From Actinoplanes subtropicus (GTDB lineage: Bacteria; Actinomycetota; Actinomycetes; Mycobacteriales; Micromonosporaceae), in NCBI RefSeq assembly GCF_000721705.1, contig NZ_JOJL01000004.1:372001-436000 (forward strand): a stretch of DNA of 64,000 bases. The letters are read 5' to 3'. The notes beneath the pieces are model-generated. The model saw only the letters and a list, made by a program, of their open reading frames with translations. It was not told the origin of the DNA and did not search any database. Shown piece after piece: positions 17,974 to 26,487 of the stretch. The position numbers were made by a program, and so were the translations under genes. Positions within the stretch are counted from its first letter, which is position 1. Each line of letters starts with the position of its first letter.

Positions 17974-18095
17974 TCGGTGTCCCCCTCCTTGGGCGTGTGG
18001 ACCAAGCCTCTCGATCGCGGCGGAGGCCCGGATCATCCGCTACGGATGAGTGGGCGATCTGTTACTCGCCGGTATGGCCGAGTAACTTGTTTGCC

Positions 18096-18563
18096 ATGGC
18101 AAACAAAGGCGACGTGATCGACGACTTCGAGCTGCCCGACCAGGACGGCGTGCCGCGGTCGCTGAGCGAGTACCTGGCCGGCGGCCCGGTCGTGCTGTTC
18201 TTCTACCCGGCCGCGATGAGCAGCGGCTGCACCGCCGAGGCCTGCACCTTCCGCGACCTGGCCGCCGAGTTCCGCGAGGCGGGCGCCCAGCGGATCGGGA
18301 TCAGCCGCGACAAGCCGGACAAGCAGAAGAAGTGGGCCGAGCTGAACAGCTTCGACTACCCGCTGCTGAGCGACCCGGACAGCACCGTCGCCGCCAAACT
18401 TGGCGTCAAGCGGCGGCTCCCGCTCGGCCCGCTGAGCACCCGGCGGGTCACCTTCGTGATCGACACCGACCGGAGGGTGCTCGACGTGATCCACTCCGAG
18501 ACGAACATGCAGGAGCACGCTGCCAAGGCCCTGGAGGTACTGACCGCCCGTAAACAGGCGTAA
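18096..18563 (+). CDS. bcp: Peroxiredoxin, Bcp/PrxQ type
   Basis: 155-aa thiol peroxidase. The peroxidatic Cys45 and resolving Cys50 lie in AMSSGCTAEACTFRD, the PrxQ spacing of five residues; the usual TPGCT is replaced by MSSGCT. FYPA, ISRDKPDKQKKWA and RVTFVIDTD are family segments. It reduces hydrogen peroxide and organic peroxides using thioredoxin. I chose ATG 18096, where homology begins; the frame is open back to 17997 but that part reads as non-coding. The sigma-factor gene follows 9 bp downstream, so joint transcription is possible. Confidence 0.93.
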   Translation: MANKGDVIDDFELPDQDGVPRSLSEYLAGGPVVLFFYPAAMSSGCTAEACTFRDLAAEFREAGAQRIGISRDKPDKQKKWAELNSFDYPLLSDPDSTVAAKLGVKRRLPLGPLSTRRVTFVIDTDRRVLDVIHSETNMQEHAAKALEVLTARKQA

Positions 18564-18572
18564 ATATTTGGC

Positions 18573-19127
18573 ATGCCACTGCACAAACGGCCGGCGGCGA
18601 CCGTCGTAGAGAGCGTGACCTTCGAGGAATTCGCGATGGCCCGGCTGCAATCCCTCCTGCGTTACGCGGTGGTCCTGACCGGTGACCGCGACCTCGCGCA
18701 GGATGTCGTCCAGGAAGTGCTCGCGCGGGCACACTCCCGGTGGCGGCGGATCAGCGCGTCGGACTCGCCCGAGGCGTACGTGCGGCGCATGGTGCTCAAC
18801 GAGTACCTGTCGTGGCGGCGCAGCTGGCAGTTCCGGCACGTGCACGCGGTGGGTGAACGTCTCGTCGATCTCGATGACGCCCGGGGCGGAGTGGTCGACC
18901 ACGCCGAGGGAGTCGTCGAAGCGGACGCCTTGTGGGCCCGGCTGTCGACGCTGGGCCGCAAGCAGCGTGCCGTGCTCGTGCTGCGGTACTACGAGCAGCT
19001 CGAGGACGAGCAGATCGCGGATCTGATCGGTTGTGCGCCCGCGACGGTGCGCAGCCATGCCTCGAGGGCGCTCCGAACGCTCCGCCTGTCGGAGCGGGAA
19101 CGTATCCATGCCGAGGAGAAGTCGTGA
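18573..19127 (+). CDS. SigE-family ECF RNA polymerase sigma factor
   Basis: 184-aa extracytoplasmic-function sigma factor of the actinobacterial SigE-like family. Region 2 is LQSLLRYAVVLTGDRDLAQD with RAHSRW following; region 4 is LSTLGRKQRAVLVLRYYEQL followed by the recognition-helix segment CAPATVRSHASRALRTLR. Its stop overlaps the GTG start of the next gene (GTGA), a gene that encodes a one-helix membrane protein in the usual place of an anti-sigma factor. That protein has no recognisable zinc anti-sigma (ZAS) motif. Target promoters unknown. Confidence 0.92.
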   Translation: MPLHKRPAATVVESVTFEEFAMARLQSLLRYAVVLTGDRDLAQDVVQEVLARAHSRWRRISASDSPEAYVRRMVLNEYLSWRRSWQFRHVHAVGERLVDLDDARGGVVDHAEGVVEADALWARLSTLGRKQRAVLVLRYYEQLEDEQIADLIGCAPATVRSHASRALRTLRLSERERIHAEEKS

Positions 19128-19966
19128 CCGACCACGCAGAGCAGCTGCGCGAGGCCTTCGAGACATACGAGACCGGGACTCCCGACCCGGACGCCGTCTA
19201 CGCCCGGGTGCAGGAACTGTCGACCAAATACCGCCGCCGCCGCCGGAGCCTTCAGGTCGCGGGCGGCACCGTGCTCGCCGCCGTCGCGGTGGCCGGGGTG
19301 GTGACCCTGCCCAACCTGCTCCCCGGCAACGCCCGTAACACGTCCACCGTCAGCTTTCCCGCCGGAGCCGTCCCCAGCTCCGCCGCGCCCTCGACCATCC
19401 CGTCGATGAGCCAGGCCGACCTGGACCGGTACTGGAACGCCTACTTCGCCGCCGGCTACGACTACGACGACGCGGTCCATCTGGCCGCGCTGTGGCACGT
19501 CAAGGCCGACATCGGCAACGTCAAGGCCGAGGCCGGCCGGCGGTTGCTGGCCGGCGAGACGCTGCCGTTCCCGGCCACGCCGAACCCGCCCGACCCGACG
19601 CCGAACCCGAACGACCCCGAGATCAAGGCCGAGGAGGCGCAGCTGGCCGCCTTCTTCGACAACGGCTACACCTGGGCCGAGGCGGTGCAGCTGGCCAAGA
19701 TCTGGCATCTCGCCGACCCGAGCGACGCCAAGACCATGGCCGGCAAGAAGCTGCTGGCCGGCCAGACGCTGCCGGTCAAGCCGAAGCCGGCCAACGTCGC
19801 GGCGGCGAGGACGCAGAAGGAGGTCGACGCCTTCTACGGCAAGGGCTACCACGTCGACGACGCGGTCAGGCTGGCCAAGCTCTGGCACCTGAAGGACGCG
19901 TGGGCCGCCAAGATCGAGGGCGGGAAGCGGATTCTCGCCGGTCAGACGCTGCCGATCCAGCCGTGA
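19124..19966 (+). CDS. Membrane protein with three GY-x-DA-LA-LW repeats, candidate anti-sigma partner
   Basis: 280-aa protein starting with GTG inside the sigma-factor stop. A short cytoplasmic N-terminus (about 40 residues, ending KYRRRRRS) precedes one membrane helix (about 45-67). The outside part has three repeats of roughly 60 residues, each with F..GY...DAV.LA.LWH...A......G..LLAG.TLP: near residues 106-148 (YFAAGYDYDD), 175-220 (FFDNGYTWAE) and 235-280 (FYGKGYHVDD). Pro-rich linkers join them. I do not recognise the repeat family. Topology (cytoplasmic N-terminus, sigma gene upstream) fits a regulator of the sigma factor, but there is no HxxxCxxC motif. It overlaps the amidoligase gene by 4 bp. 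Confidence 0.85.
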   Translation: MTDHAEQLREAFETYETGTPDPDAVYARVQELSTKYRRRRRSLQVAGGTVLAAVAVAGVVTLPNLLPGNARNTSTVSFPAGAVPSSAAPSTIPSMSQADLDRYWNAYFAAGYDYDDAVHLAALWHVKADIGNVKAEAGRRLLAGETLPFPATPNPPDPTPNPNDPEIKAEEAQLAAFFDNGYTWAEAVQLAKIWHLADPSDAKTMAGKKLLAGQTLPVKPKPANVAAARTQKEVDAFYGKGYHVDDAVRLAKLWHLKDAWAAKIEGGKRILAGQTLPIQP

Positions 19967-21021
19967 CCCCCCGCCTGCGCCGGCGTACCGGCTTCGAGAT
20001 CGAGCTGATGGCCCCGCCGGGCCGCAGCCGGCGCAGCCTCGCCCACGACCTGGCCGGACGCCTCGGCGGCCGGACCCGGCCGGTGTGGCATTCCGACAGC
20101 GAACCGTCCCTGGTCCCGGGCCTGGGGCGGTTCCTGCATCTGACCCAGGGGTTCGAGGTGGTGCGCGCGGACGGCTCGCCGCTGTGCACCCTGGTCGACG
20201 ACATCACCCTGCGGGACGACCTCGACCCGCGTGCGGCGGCCCCATCGGGCTGGTATCGGCTGCTGAGCGACGATCCCCGGTTGATCGCCCTGCTGGCGCG
20301 GCAATGCGACCCGGCGGCGCCGCTGGAGCGGGTGCTCGATCCGGTCGCCGAGCTGTGGGGGGTCGCGACCGAGCGGGTGGGTGGCGTGGTCCGGCTCGAC
20401 GACCCGTCGGCGGCCACGATCGCGCTGGCCGCGCCGCAGGGGGGCGAGCGGGAGCGCCCGTGCGAGATCGTCACGCCGCCGATCGCTTCCGGTCATTTCG
20501 AGGCCCTCGAGGAGTTGCTCGGGGCGGCCCGCTCGCTCGGGTTCACTGTGCCTCGGGAGGCGGCCGTGCATCTGCATGTCGATGGCGGCCCGTTCCGGGT
20601 GCCGCGGGCCCTCGCCAACGTGGTGCTGCTCGTCGCGCACTACCGCGAGGCGCTGCGCGAGCTGCTGCGGACCAACCCGGCGTGCCGCCGCCTGGCCCCG
20701 CTCCCGGCCGGGTTGGTGGCCGCCGCAAGCCGGGTGACGCCGTCGATGGACGAGCTGCGCAAGGCCGCCGACGAGGGCAACCTGACCAAGTACTTCGACG
20801 TCAACCTGACCCAGCTGCTCACCGACCGCCCGAAGCGCGACACCCTGGAGATCCGGATCCTGCCGGGCTCGATCGACGCCGCCGGGATCGTCAATCAGGC
20901 CGCCCTCATCGAGCTGCTGCTCGACCGTTGCGAGGAGCCCGAGCCGTTCCCGGCCGACACGGCCGGGGACGTCTCCGCCCTGCTGGAGATCATGGCGGAG
21001 ACGCTCGCCCAGCAGGACTAG
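19963..21021 (+). CDS. Amidoligase-like enzyme
   Basis: 352-aa protein resembling the putative amidoligase family, relatives of glutamine synthetase and gamma-glutamyl ligases. Marks are the N-terminal TGFEIELMAPPG (the family's GxExE-type metal motif), CEIVTPPI, AVHLHVDGGPF and LEIRILPGS, which provide the expected acidic and His ligands. The predicted reaction is ATP-dependent amide bond formation between a carboxylate and an amine; substrate unknown. The GTG start overlaps the stop of the repeat protein (GTGA), so all three genes from 18573 are translationally coupled. The stop shares CTAG with the convergent zwf gene. Confidence 0.8.
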   Translation: MTPRLRRRTGFEIELMAPPGRSRRSLAHDLAGRLGGRTRPVWHSDSEPSLVPGLGRFLHLTQGFEVVRADGSPLCTLVDDITLRDDLDPRAAAPSGWYRLLSDDPRLIALLARQCDPAAPLERVLDPVAELWGVATERVGGVVRLDDPSAATIALAAPQGGERERPCEIVTPPIASGHFEALEELLGAARSLGFTVPREAAVHLHVDGGPFRVPRALANVVLLVAHYREALRELLRTNPACRRLAPLPAGLVAAASRVTPSMDELRKAADEGNLTKYFDVNLTQLLTDRPKRDTLEIRILPGSIDAAGIVNQAALIELLLDRCEEPEPFPADTAGDVSALLEIMAETLAQQD

Positions 21022-22514
21022 TCGACCGTATTGCGCCACTTGCGGCCGGAGCGGCCGATCAGGCGGTCGGCATCCGTGGGGCCCCAGGAGGCGGCCTCGT
21101 AGGTGGGGATGGGGGACGGGTCGTTCGCCCAGTGGTCGATGATCGGGTCGACGATGCGCCAGCACTGTTCCACCTCGTCGGTGCGGATGAACAGTGTCGG
21201 GTCGCCCAGCAGGGCGTCCAGCAGCAGGCGCTCGTATGCCTCGGGGGACTCCTCGGCGAAGGTCTGCTCGTACGAGAAGTCCATGCTGGCCGTGCGCACC
21301 CGGAACGAGTGGCCGGGCACCTTGGCGCCGAAGCGCAGGGAGATGCCCTCGTTCGGCTGGATGCGCAGGATCAGGGCGTCGGCCTCGAGGCCGGTGAGCT
21401 GGTCCTGCGGGATCGGCAGGTGGGGCGGGCGCTGGAACTGCAGGGCCACCTCGGTGACCCGGGCCGGCAGCCGCTTGCCGGTGCGGACGTAGAAGGGGAC
21501 GCCCGCCCAGCGCCAGTTGTCGACGTTGAGCCGCATCGCCGCGTACGTCTCGGTGCGGGACAGCGGGTCGACGCCGACCTCCTCGCGGTAGCCGGCCATC
21601 AGGTCCTCGCGGGTGCCGCCGCGGGTGTACTGGCCGCGTACCGACAGGTCGGCGATGTCGCGGTGGGTGGGCAGCCGGATCGCCTGCAGCAGCTTCACCT
21701 TCTCGTTGCGCAGGCCCTCGGCGTCGAACGAGGCCGGGGGCTCCATCAGCGCGAGCGCGAGGACCTGCAGCACGTGGTTCTGCACGATGTCGCGCATGGC
21801 GCCGGCGTGCTCGTAGAAGCCGCCGCGGGTGCCGACGCCGAGGGTCTCGGCCACGGTGATCTGCACGTGGTCGACCCAGGAGCGGTCCCAGATCGGCTGG
21901 AAGATCGAGTTGGCGAAGCGCAGGGCCAGGACGTTCTGCACGGTGTCCTTGCCCAGGTAGTGGTCGATCCGGAAGACGTGCGGCTCGTCGAAGGCGGCGT
22001 GCACGATGCCGTCCAGCTCGCGGGCGCTGGGCAGGTCGTGGCCGTACGGCTTCTCGATGACCAGCCGGGAGAACGAGCCCTCGCGGGCGTGGTTGAGCCC
22101 GGCGCCGGCCAGGCCGTTGATCACCGGCTCGAACGCCTCGGCGGGGGTGGACAGGTAGAACAGGCGGTTGCCGCCGGTGCCGCGGGCCGCGTCGAGCTCG
22201 TCGAGGACCTCGCCGAGGCGCTTGTACGTCTCCGGGTCGTCGTAGCCGCCGGAGACGTACCGGATCCCGCCCTGGAGCTGCGGTTTGTCGGCCAGGTTGC
22301 GGCCGCCGAGCGCGCTGGCGGCGAACTGGTCGTCGGCCATCGGGGTACGGGCCACGCCGACGAGCGCGAACTCGCTGGGAAGGCGGTTGTGCCGGGCGAG
22401 GCTCTCCACCGCCGGCAGCAGCTTGCGGCGGGTCAGGTCACCCGAGGCACCGAAGATCACCAGTGTGGCTGGTGGGGCGCTGCGCTCCTGGATGAGCTGC
22501 GGAACGTTGTCCAT
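21018..22514 (-). CDS. zwf: Glucose-6-phosphate 1-dehydrogenase
   Basis: 498-aa enzyme of the oxidative pentose phosphate pathway, converting glucose 6-phosphate and NAD(P)+ to 6-phosphogluconolactone. VIFGASGDLTRRKLLPA is the nucleotide-binding motif and FRIDHYLGKDTVQN the active-site signature with the catalytic His. It ends with the expected CWRIVDPIIDHWA segment. This copy stands alone: no tal, tkt, gnd or opcA neighbours are in the window, so another zwf may exist elsewhere. It is divergent from the DHH gene (194 bp gap). Confidence 0.97.
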   Translation of the reverse strand: MDNVPQLIQERSAPPATLVIFGASGDLTRRKLLPAVESLARHNRLPSEFALVGVARTPMADDQFAASALGGRNLADKPQLQGGIRYVSGGYDDPETYKRLGEVLDELDAARGTGGNRLFYLSTPAEAFEPVINGLAGAGLNHAREGSFSRLVIEKPYGHDLPSARELDGIVHAAFDEPHVFRIDHYLGKDTVQNVLALRFANSIFQPIWDRSWVDHVQITVAETLGVGTRGGFYEHAGAMRDIVQNHVLQVLALALMEPPASFDAEGLRNEKVKLLQAIRLPTHRDIADLSVRGQYTRGGTREDLMAGYREEVGVDPLSRTETYAAMRLNVDNWRWAGVPFYVRTGKRLPARVTEVALQFQRPPHLPIPQDQLTGLEADALILRIQPNEGISLRFGAKVPGHSFRVRTASMDFSYEQTFAEESPEAYERLLLDALLGDPTLFIRTDEVEQCWRIVDPIIDHWANDPSPIPTYEAASWGPTDADRLIGRSGRKWRNTVD

Positions 22515-22708
22515 CGTCTGCCAGTCCTCCGACCGTCGTAGGCGTCCGACGAAACACTACGCAGCTCACGTGTCCCACGTTCGATTCATCCCTCGATGCG
22601 AGCAGGGCCACCACGACAAAAGTGGCAAACTGGGTAAATAAGCCTTCAGGCCGTCCTTGGGTGGCGGGCGGGGCGGTCGGATGGTGGCCTGGCACCTGAG
22701 GGGGATTC

Positions 22709-23647
22709 GTGAAGTACCGGCTCGTGACCCGAAGCGACTTCGACGGCCTGGTGTGCGCCGTACTGCTCAAGCATCTGGACATGATCGACGACATCAAGTT
22801 CGTGCACCCCAAGGACGTGCAGGACGGTGAGGTCGAGGTCACCGAGAACGACATTCTGACCAACCTGCCGTACGCGCCCGGCGCGCACCTGGTCTTCGAC
22901 CACCATCACTCGGAGACGCTGCGCAACGAGGGGAACCTGGAGAACCACATCATCGACGCCGAGGCACCCTCGGCCGCCCGGGTGATCTACGAGCACTTCG
23001 GCGGCCGGGCGCGCTTCCCGAAGGTCTCCGACGGCCTGATGCGCGCGGTCGACCAGGCCGACTCCGCGCAGTTCACGATGGACGACATCCTGAAGCCCAA
23101 GGGCTGGACGCTGCTGAACTTCCTGATGGACAGCCGCACCGGGCTGGGCCGTTTCCGGGACTTCCGGATCTCCAACTACCAGCTGATGATGCAGCTGATC
23201 GACGCCTGCCTGGAGATCCAGGACGTGGACGAGATCCTCCGGCTGCCGGACGTGGCCGAGCGGGCCGAGCTGTACCGCACCGAGTGCGACCTGTTCATCC
23301 TGCAGCTGAAGCGGGTCAGCCGGGTGGACGGCGACGTCGTGGTGGTCGACCTGCGCGACGAGGAGGTGATCCACGCCGGCAACCGGTTCATGGTGTACGC
23401 GCTGTACACCGAGGCCCGGGTGTCGGTCCACATCATCTGGGGGCGGCAGAAGCTGAACACGGTCTTCGCCTGCGGCAAGTCGATCCTCGACCGGAGCTCG
23501 CCGGTGGACGTGGGCGAGGTGATGCTGCGGTACGGCGGGGGCGGGCACATCGCCGCCGGGACCTGCCAGGTGCCGCACGAGGACGCCGAGCGGGTGGAGC
23601 GGGAGATCATCGAGGCGCTGCGGTCACCGCGTACGGTATCGGTCTGA
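22709..23647 (+). CDS. DHH-family phosphoesterase
   Basis: 312-aa protein with a GTG start at 22709 behind TGAGGGGG. Motif I SDFDGLV (Asp10, Asp12) and the DHH motif VFDHHHSE (Asp64-His66) coordinate two metals, and a C-terminal DHHA1-type RYGGGGHIAAGTCQV completes the family. Relatives include exopolyphosphatases, oligoribonucleases and cyclic-dinucleotide hydrolases. The substrate cannot be assigned. Monocistronic by context, with a strong hairpin 16 bp after the stop. Confidence 0.9.
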   Translation: MKYRLVTRSDFDGLVCAVLLKHLDMIDDIKFVHPKDVQDGEVEVTENDILTNLPYAPGAHLVFDHHHSETLRNEGNLENHIIDAEAPSAARVIYEHFGGRARFPKVSDGLMRAVDQADSAQFTMDDILKPKGWTLLNFLMDSRTGLGRFRDFRISNYQLMMQLIDACLEIQDVDEILRLPDVAERAELYRTECDLFILQLKRVSRVDGDVVVVDLRDEEVIHAGNRFMVYALYTEARVSVHIIWGRQKLNTVFACGKSILDRSSPVDVGEVMLRYGGGGHIAAGTCQVPHEDAERVEREIIEALRSPRTVSV

Positions 23648-23663
23648 TCTTTTGGCGATAGCG

Positions 23664-23701
23664 CGACGGGGTGGAAGGGCCGAACCCCTTCCACCCCGTC
23701 G
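23664..23701. terminator. Strong bidirectional hairpin terminator
   Basis: Perfect 16-bp inverted repeat CGACGGGGTGGAAGGG / CCCTTCCACCCCGTCG with a 6-nt loop. It lies between the convergent DHH and DUF1775 genes and can serve both. Confidence 0.85.
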
Positions 23702-23809
23702 TCCGCGAGTCGCGGGCCATGCCCAAATGGACCCCACTCGCCGGTCGTGTTCCGCGCCCCACGCGCATCAGCACGACACATTCCCGCGTCCACCAGCGCG
23801 GGAGTCTGT

Positions 23810-24664
23810 TTACTTCAGGCTCCACTTCCCGGCCGTCACCGGCTCCTTCGCGGACTGCTCCTGCTGCTCGGACTGCTGTTCGGCGGCGGCCTCCGGCTGC
23901 TCGTCCTCGGGCTCGTCGTCCTCCGCCCGGTGCCGGCCGCGCAGGTAGTAGAAGGCCCCGGCGAGCAGGGCCAGCGCCGCCACCACCCAGCCGCCGATCG
24001 ACCAGATCGAGGGGCCGCGGGTCGCGTCGTCCACCGCCTTCTTGAAGGTCGCGTCCTCCGCCGCCGACTGCGGGTCGGTGGCGGTACCGGTGCCGTCGGT
24101 CGCCGTGCCGCCGTGCTGGTGGCCGGTCGCGGCCTGCCCGGGGGCGGCCTGACCGGCCGCGGGGGGCGTGAGCGTCAGGGTCACCGGCGGCATCGCGGGC
24201 GCGGGGGAGCCGTTCACGTACGTGGCGCTGACCGTGAACTGCATCGAGCTCAGCGTGGGCAGCGGCCCGAGCGCGATCGGCAGGTCCGCGGACTTGCCCG
24301 GCGCGAGCTGGTGGCCGCCGACCGCGAGCCAGGTGATCGACGCCGTGGTCTGCGTCGCCTCCATGCCCATCTCGGTCTTCAGCGGCGTGGACAGCGTCTT
24401 CATCTGGATCTTCGGGGCCCACTGGTCGATCGTCAGCGGATAGACCTCCGCCACCGGCGCGTCGTCCGGGATCTTCAGGGTCACCGTCGCCAGGGGCGCG
24501 GTCCCGGTGTTGGTCACGTGGAAGGTCAGGTTGTCGCCGGCGCCCTGCACGGAGGTCGCGGGGGTGACCGTCGCGTCGGCGAGGGCGGGGGCGGCGATCA
24601 GGGCGCCGATCGCCGCGGCCAGCACGGGTACGCCCGCTCGGCGGGCCAGGTGGAAGTGCCTCAC
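23810..24664 (-). CDS. DUF1775 (YcnI-like) exported membrane protein
   Basis: About 284-aa protein with a signal peptide (to PALA|DATVTP), a DUF1775 domain (ATVTPATSVQGAGDNLTFHV, then a conserved Trp at ITW), a Gly/Thr linker containing GHQHGG, one C-terminal helix (WSIGGWVVAALALLAGAFYY) and a Glu/Gln-rich cytoplasmic tail. YcnI proteins bind copper at the mature N-terminus through His and Trp in Bacillus. Here the mature N-terminus begins with Asp, so copper binding is uncertain. No copC/copD gene is adjacent. The start is ambiguous: GTG at 24664 (chosen) or GTG at 24703. Confidence 0.8.
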   Translation of the reverse strand: MRHFHLARRAGVPVLAAAIGALIAAPALADATVTPATSVQGAGDNLTFHVTNTGTAPLATVTLKIPDDAPVAEVYPLTIDQWAPKIQMKTLSTPLKTEMGMEATQTTASITWLAVGGHQLAPGKSADLPIALGPLPTLSSMQFTVSATYVNGSPAPAMPPVTLTLTPPAAGQAAPGQAATGHQHGGTATDGTGTATDPQSAAEDATFKKAVDDATRGPSIWSIGGWVVAALALLAGAFYYLRGRHRAEDDEPEDEQPEAAAEQQSEQQEQSAKEPVTAGKWSLK

Positions 24665-24744
24665 GAGGGGTAGTTCGTAATCGGCGTTCGAATGGTTCAA
24701 CACCCGCCGGCTTCTTTTCCGAGGCAATTCGAGATGATGTCGGG

Positions 24745-24954
24745 ATGCGTGACGTGGCGATCGGCGGGGACATGATCAGGCTCGGACAGTTTCTCAAGCT
24801 GGCGGATCTCATCGACACCGGCGGCGAGGGCAAGGTGCTGATCGCGTCCGGCGACGTGACGGTCAACGGCGAGGTGGACACCCGCCGCGGCCGCCAGTTG
24901 CACCCGGGCGACGTGGTGGCGGTCTTCGGAAGGTCCGCTCGGGTGGTGCCGTAG
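24745..24954 (+). CDS. S4-domain RNA-binding protein, YbcJ-like
   Basis: 69-aa single S4 domain: IRLGQFLKLADLIDTGGEGK, then ASGDVTVNGEVDTRRGRQL and a GDVV tail, the RNA-binding alpha-L fold. Its size matches YbcJ/YaaA-type stand-alone S4 proteins, thought to bind structured RNA. Its TAG stop is the first three bases of a perfect 18-bp inverted repeat. Divergent from DUF1775 (80 bp). Confidence 0.88.
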   Translation: MRDVAIGGDMIRLGQFLKLADLIDTGGEGKVLIASGDVTVNGEVDTRRGRQLHPGDVVAVFGRSARVVP

Positions 24955-25008
24955 CGCCTGTGTCGAGGTGGGAGACGGGCTGCGGCCCCGACCTCGACAC
25001 AGGCGCTA
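24952..25008 (+). terminator. Perfect 18-bp inverted repeat overlapping the stop codon
   Basis: Arms TAGCGCCTGTGTCGAGGT (24952-24969) and ACCTCGACACAGGCGCTA (24991-25008), loop 21 nt. The stop codon of the S4 gene is inside the first arm. The arms are perfect and long; no T-run follows. Probably a terminator, though a protein-binding site is possible. Confidence 0.75.
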
Positions 25009-25039
25009 GGCCGTTCGGGCTGCTGAACGTGACGAACGG

Positions 25040-25068
25040 TTGACATCGGGTGATCTCAGGCATCTACT
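25040..25068 (+). promoter_or_regulatory. Candidate promoter of the sugar ABC operon
   Basis: TTGACA at 25040-25045, 17-bp spacer, TCTACT at 25063-25068. The -35 is a perfect consensus; the -10 is weak. It lies 46 bp before the chosen ATG at 25114. Confidence 0.45.
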
Positions 25069-25113
25069 GAGGCCGTTGTGTTACCCGCGTCACAGCCTCG
25101 ACGGGGAGGCCCG

Positions 25114-26484
25114 ATGGTCCGCGTACGCCTCCGGTCTGTTCTTGCTCTGACCTGCACCGCCGCACTCACCGCGACCAGCGCCGGGTGCGCCGGCTGGGGC
25201 GGCGGCCCGGGCGGCGGCGGGCCGGACACGATCAACGTCTTGATGGTCAACAACCCGCAGATGATCGACCTGCAGCGGCTCACCGAGGCCAACTTCACCA
25301 GGACGACCGGCATCCACGTGAACTTCACCGTGCTGCCGGAGAACGACGTCCGCGACAAGATCAGCCAGGAGTTCTCCAGCCAGGCCGGCCAGTACGACGT
25401 CGCGTCGCTGAGCAACTTCGAGATCCCGATCTACGCGAAGTCGAAGTGGATCGCGCCGCTGGACGACTACACCAAGGCCGACACCCAGTTCGACCAGGCC
25501 GACATCCTGCCGTCGATGACCCAGTCGCTGACCGCCGACGACGGCAAGCTGTACGGCGAGCCGTTCTACGGCGAGTCCTCGTTCCTGATGTACCGCAAGG
25601 ATGTGCTGCAGCAGGCCGGCATCACCATGCCGGACCACCCCACCTGGCAGCAGGTCGCCGGCATCGCCGCCCAGATCGACAACAAGCAGCCCGGCATGCG
25701 CGGCATCTGCCTGCGCGGCCAGCCCGGCTGGGGCCAGGTCTTCGCCCCGCTCACCACCGTGGTCAACACCTTCGGCGGGACCTGGTTCCAGAAGGACTGG
25801 ACGCCCGAGGTCGACTCGCCCGAGTTCACCGCCGCCACCAAGTTCTACGTCGATCTGGTCCGCGCGCACGGCGAGAACGGCGCCCCGCAGGCCGGCTTCA
25901 CCGAGTGCCTGAACAACATGGTCCAGGGCAACACCGCGATGTGGTACGACGCGACCAGCGCGGCCGGCTCGCTGGAGGCCGACAAGTCCCCGGTCAAGGG
26001 CAAGATCGGCTACGTCGCCGCACCGGTCGACAAGACGAAGAGCTCGGGCTGGCTGTACGCGTGGTCCTGGAGCATCCAGCAGGCCAGCAAGAAGAAGGAC
26101 AACGCCTGGAAGTTCATCTCCTGGGCGTCCAGCCGCCAGTACGAGGAGCTGGTCGGGCGGCAGGTCGGCTGGTCCAGCGTGCCGGCCGGGAAGCGGACCT
26201 CGACGTACAAGAACCAGGACTACCTGAACGTGGCGCAGGCGTTCGCGGCGCCGACCGAGGCGGCCATCTCGAGCGCCGACCCGCGCAATCCCGGGGTGCA
26301 GCCGCGGCCCGCGATCGGCATCCAGTTCATCGACATCCCCGAGTTCACCGACCTGGGCACCCAGGTGTCGCAGTACGTGAGCTCGGCGATCGCCGGGCAG
26401 ATGTCGGTCGACGAGGCCCTGAAACGGGGGCAGCGGCTGGCCGAGGACGTCGCCGAGCGGTACCAGTCCCGGCAGAAGGGGTGA
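25114..26484 (+). CDS. ABC sugar transporter, substrate-binding lipoprotein
   Basis: 456-aa family-1 extracellular solute-binding protein. The signal ends in lipobox ATSAGC, so it is a lipoprotein. PDTINVLMVNNPQMIDLQRL, PENDVRDKISQEF and YGEPFYGESSFLMYRKDVLQ are family segments. The nearest recalled relatives bind sorbitol/mannitol-type polyols or oligosaccharides (inference). The ATG at 25114 has a GGGGAGG site; an in-frame GTG at 25078 is less likely. First gene of a three-gene import operon. Confidence 0.92.
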   Translation: MVRVRLRSVLALTCTAALTATSAGCAGWGGGPGGGGPDTINVLMVNNPQMIDLQRLTEANFTRTTGIHVNFTVLPENDVRDKISQEFSSQAGQYDVASLSNFEIPIYAKSKWIAPLDDYTKADTQFDQADILPSMTQSLTADDGKLYGEPFYGESSFLMYRKDVLQQAGITMPDHPTWQQVAGIAAQIDNKQPGMRGICLRGQPGWGQVFAPLTTVVNTFGGTWFQKDWTPEVDSPEFTAATKFYVDLVRAHGENGAPQAGFTECLNNMVQGNTAMWYDATSAAGSLEADKSPVKGKIGYVAAPVDKTKSSGWLYAWSWSIQQASKKKDNAWKFISWASSRQYEELVGRQVGWSSVPAGKRTSTYKNQDYLNVAQAFAAPTEAAISSADPRNPGVQPRPAIGIQFIDIPEFTDLGTQVSQYVSSAIAGQMSVDEALKRGQRLAEDVAERYQSRQKG

Positions 26485-26487
26485 AAC

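Noticed and set aside
21018..22514. Pentose-phosphate operon
   Set aside because: zwf stands alone between unrelated genes; no tal, tkt, gnd or opcA in the window.
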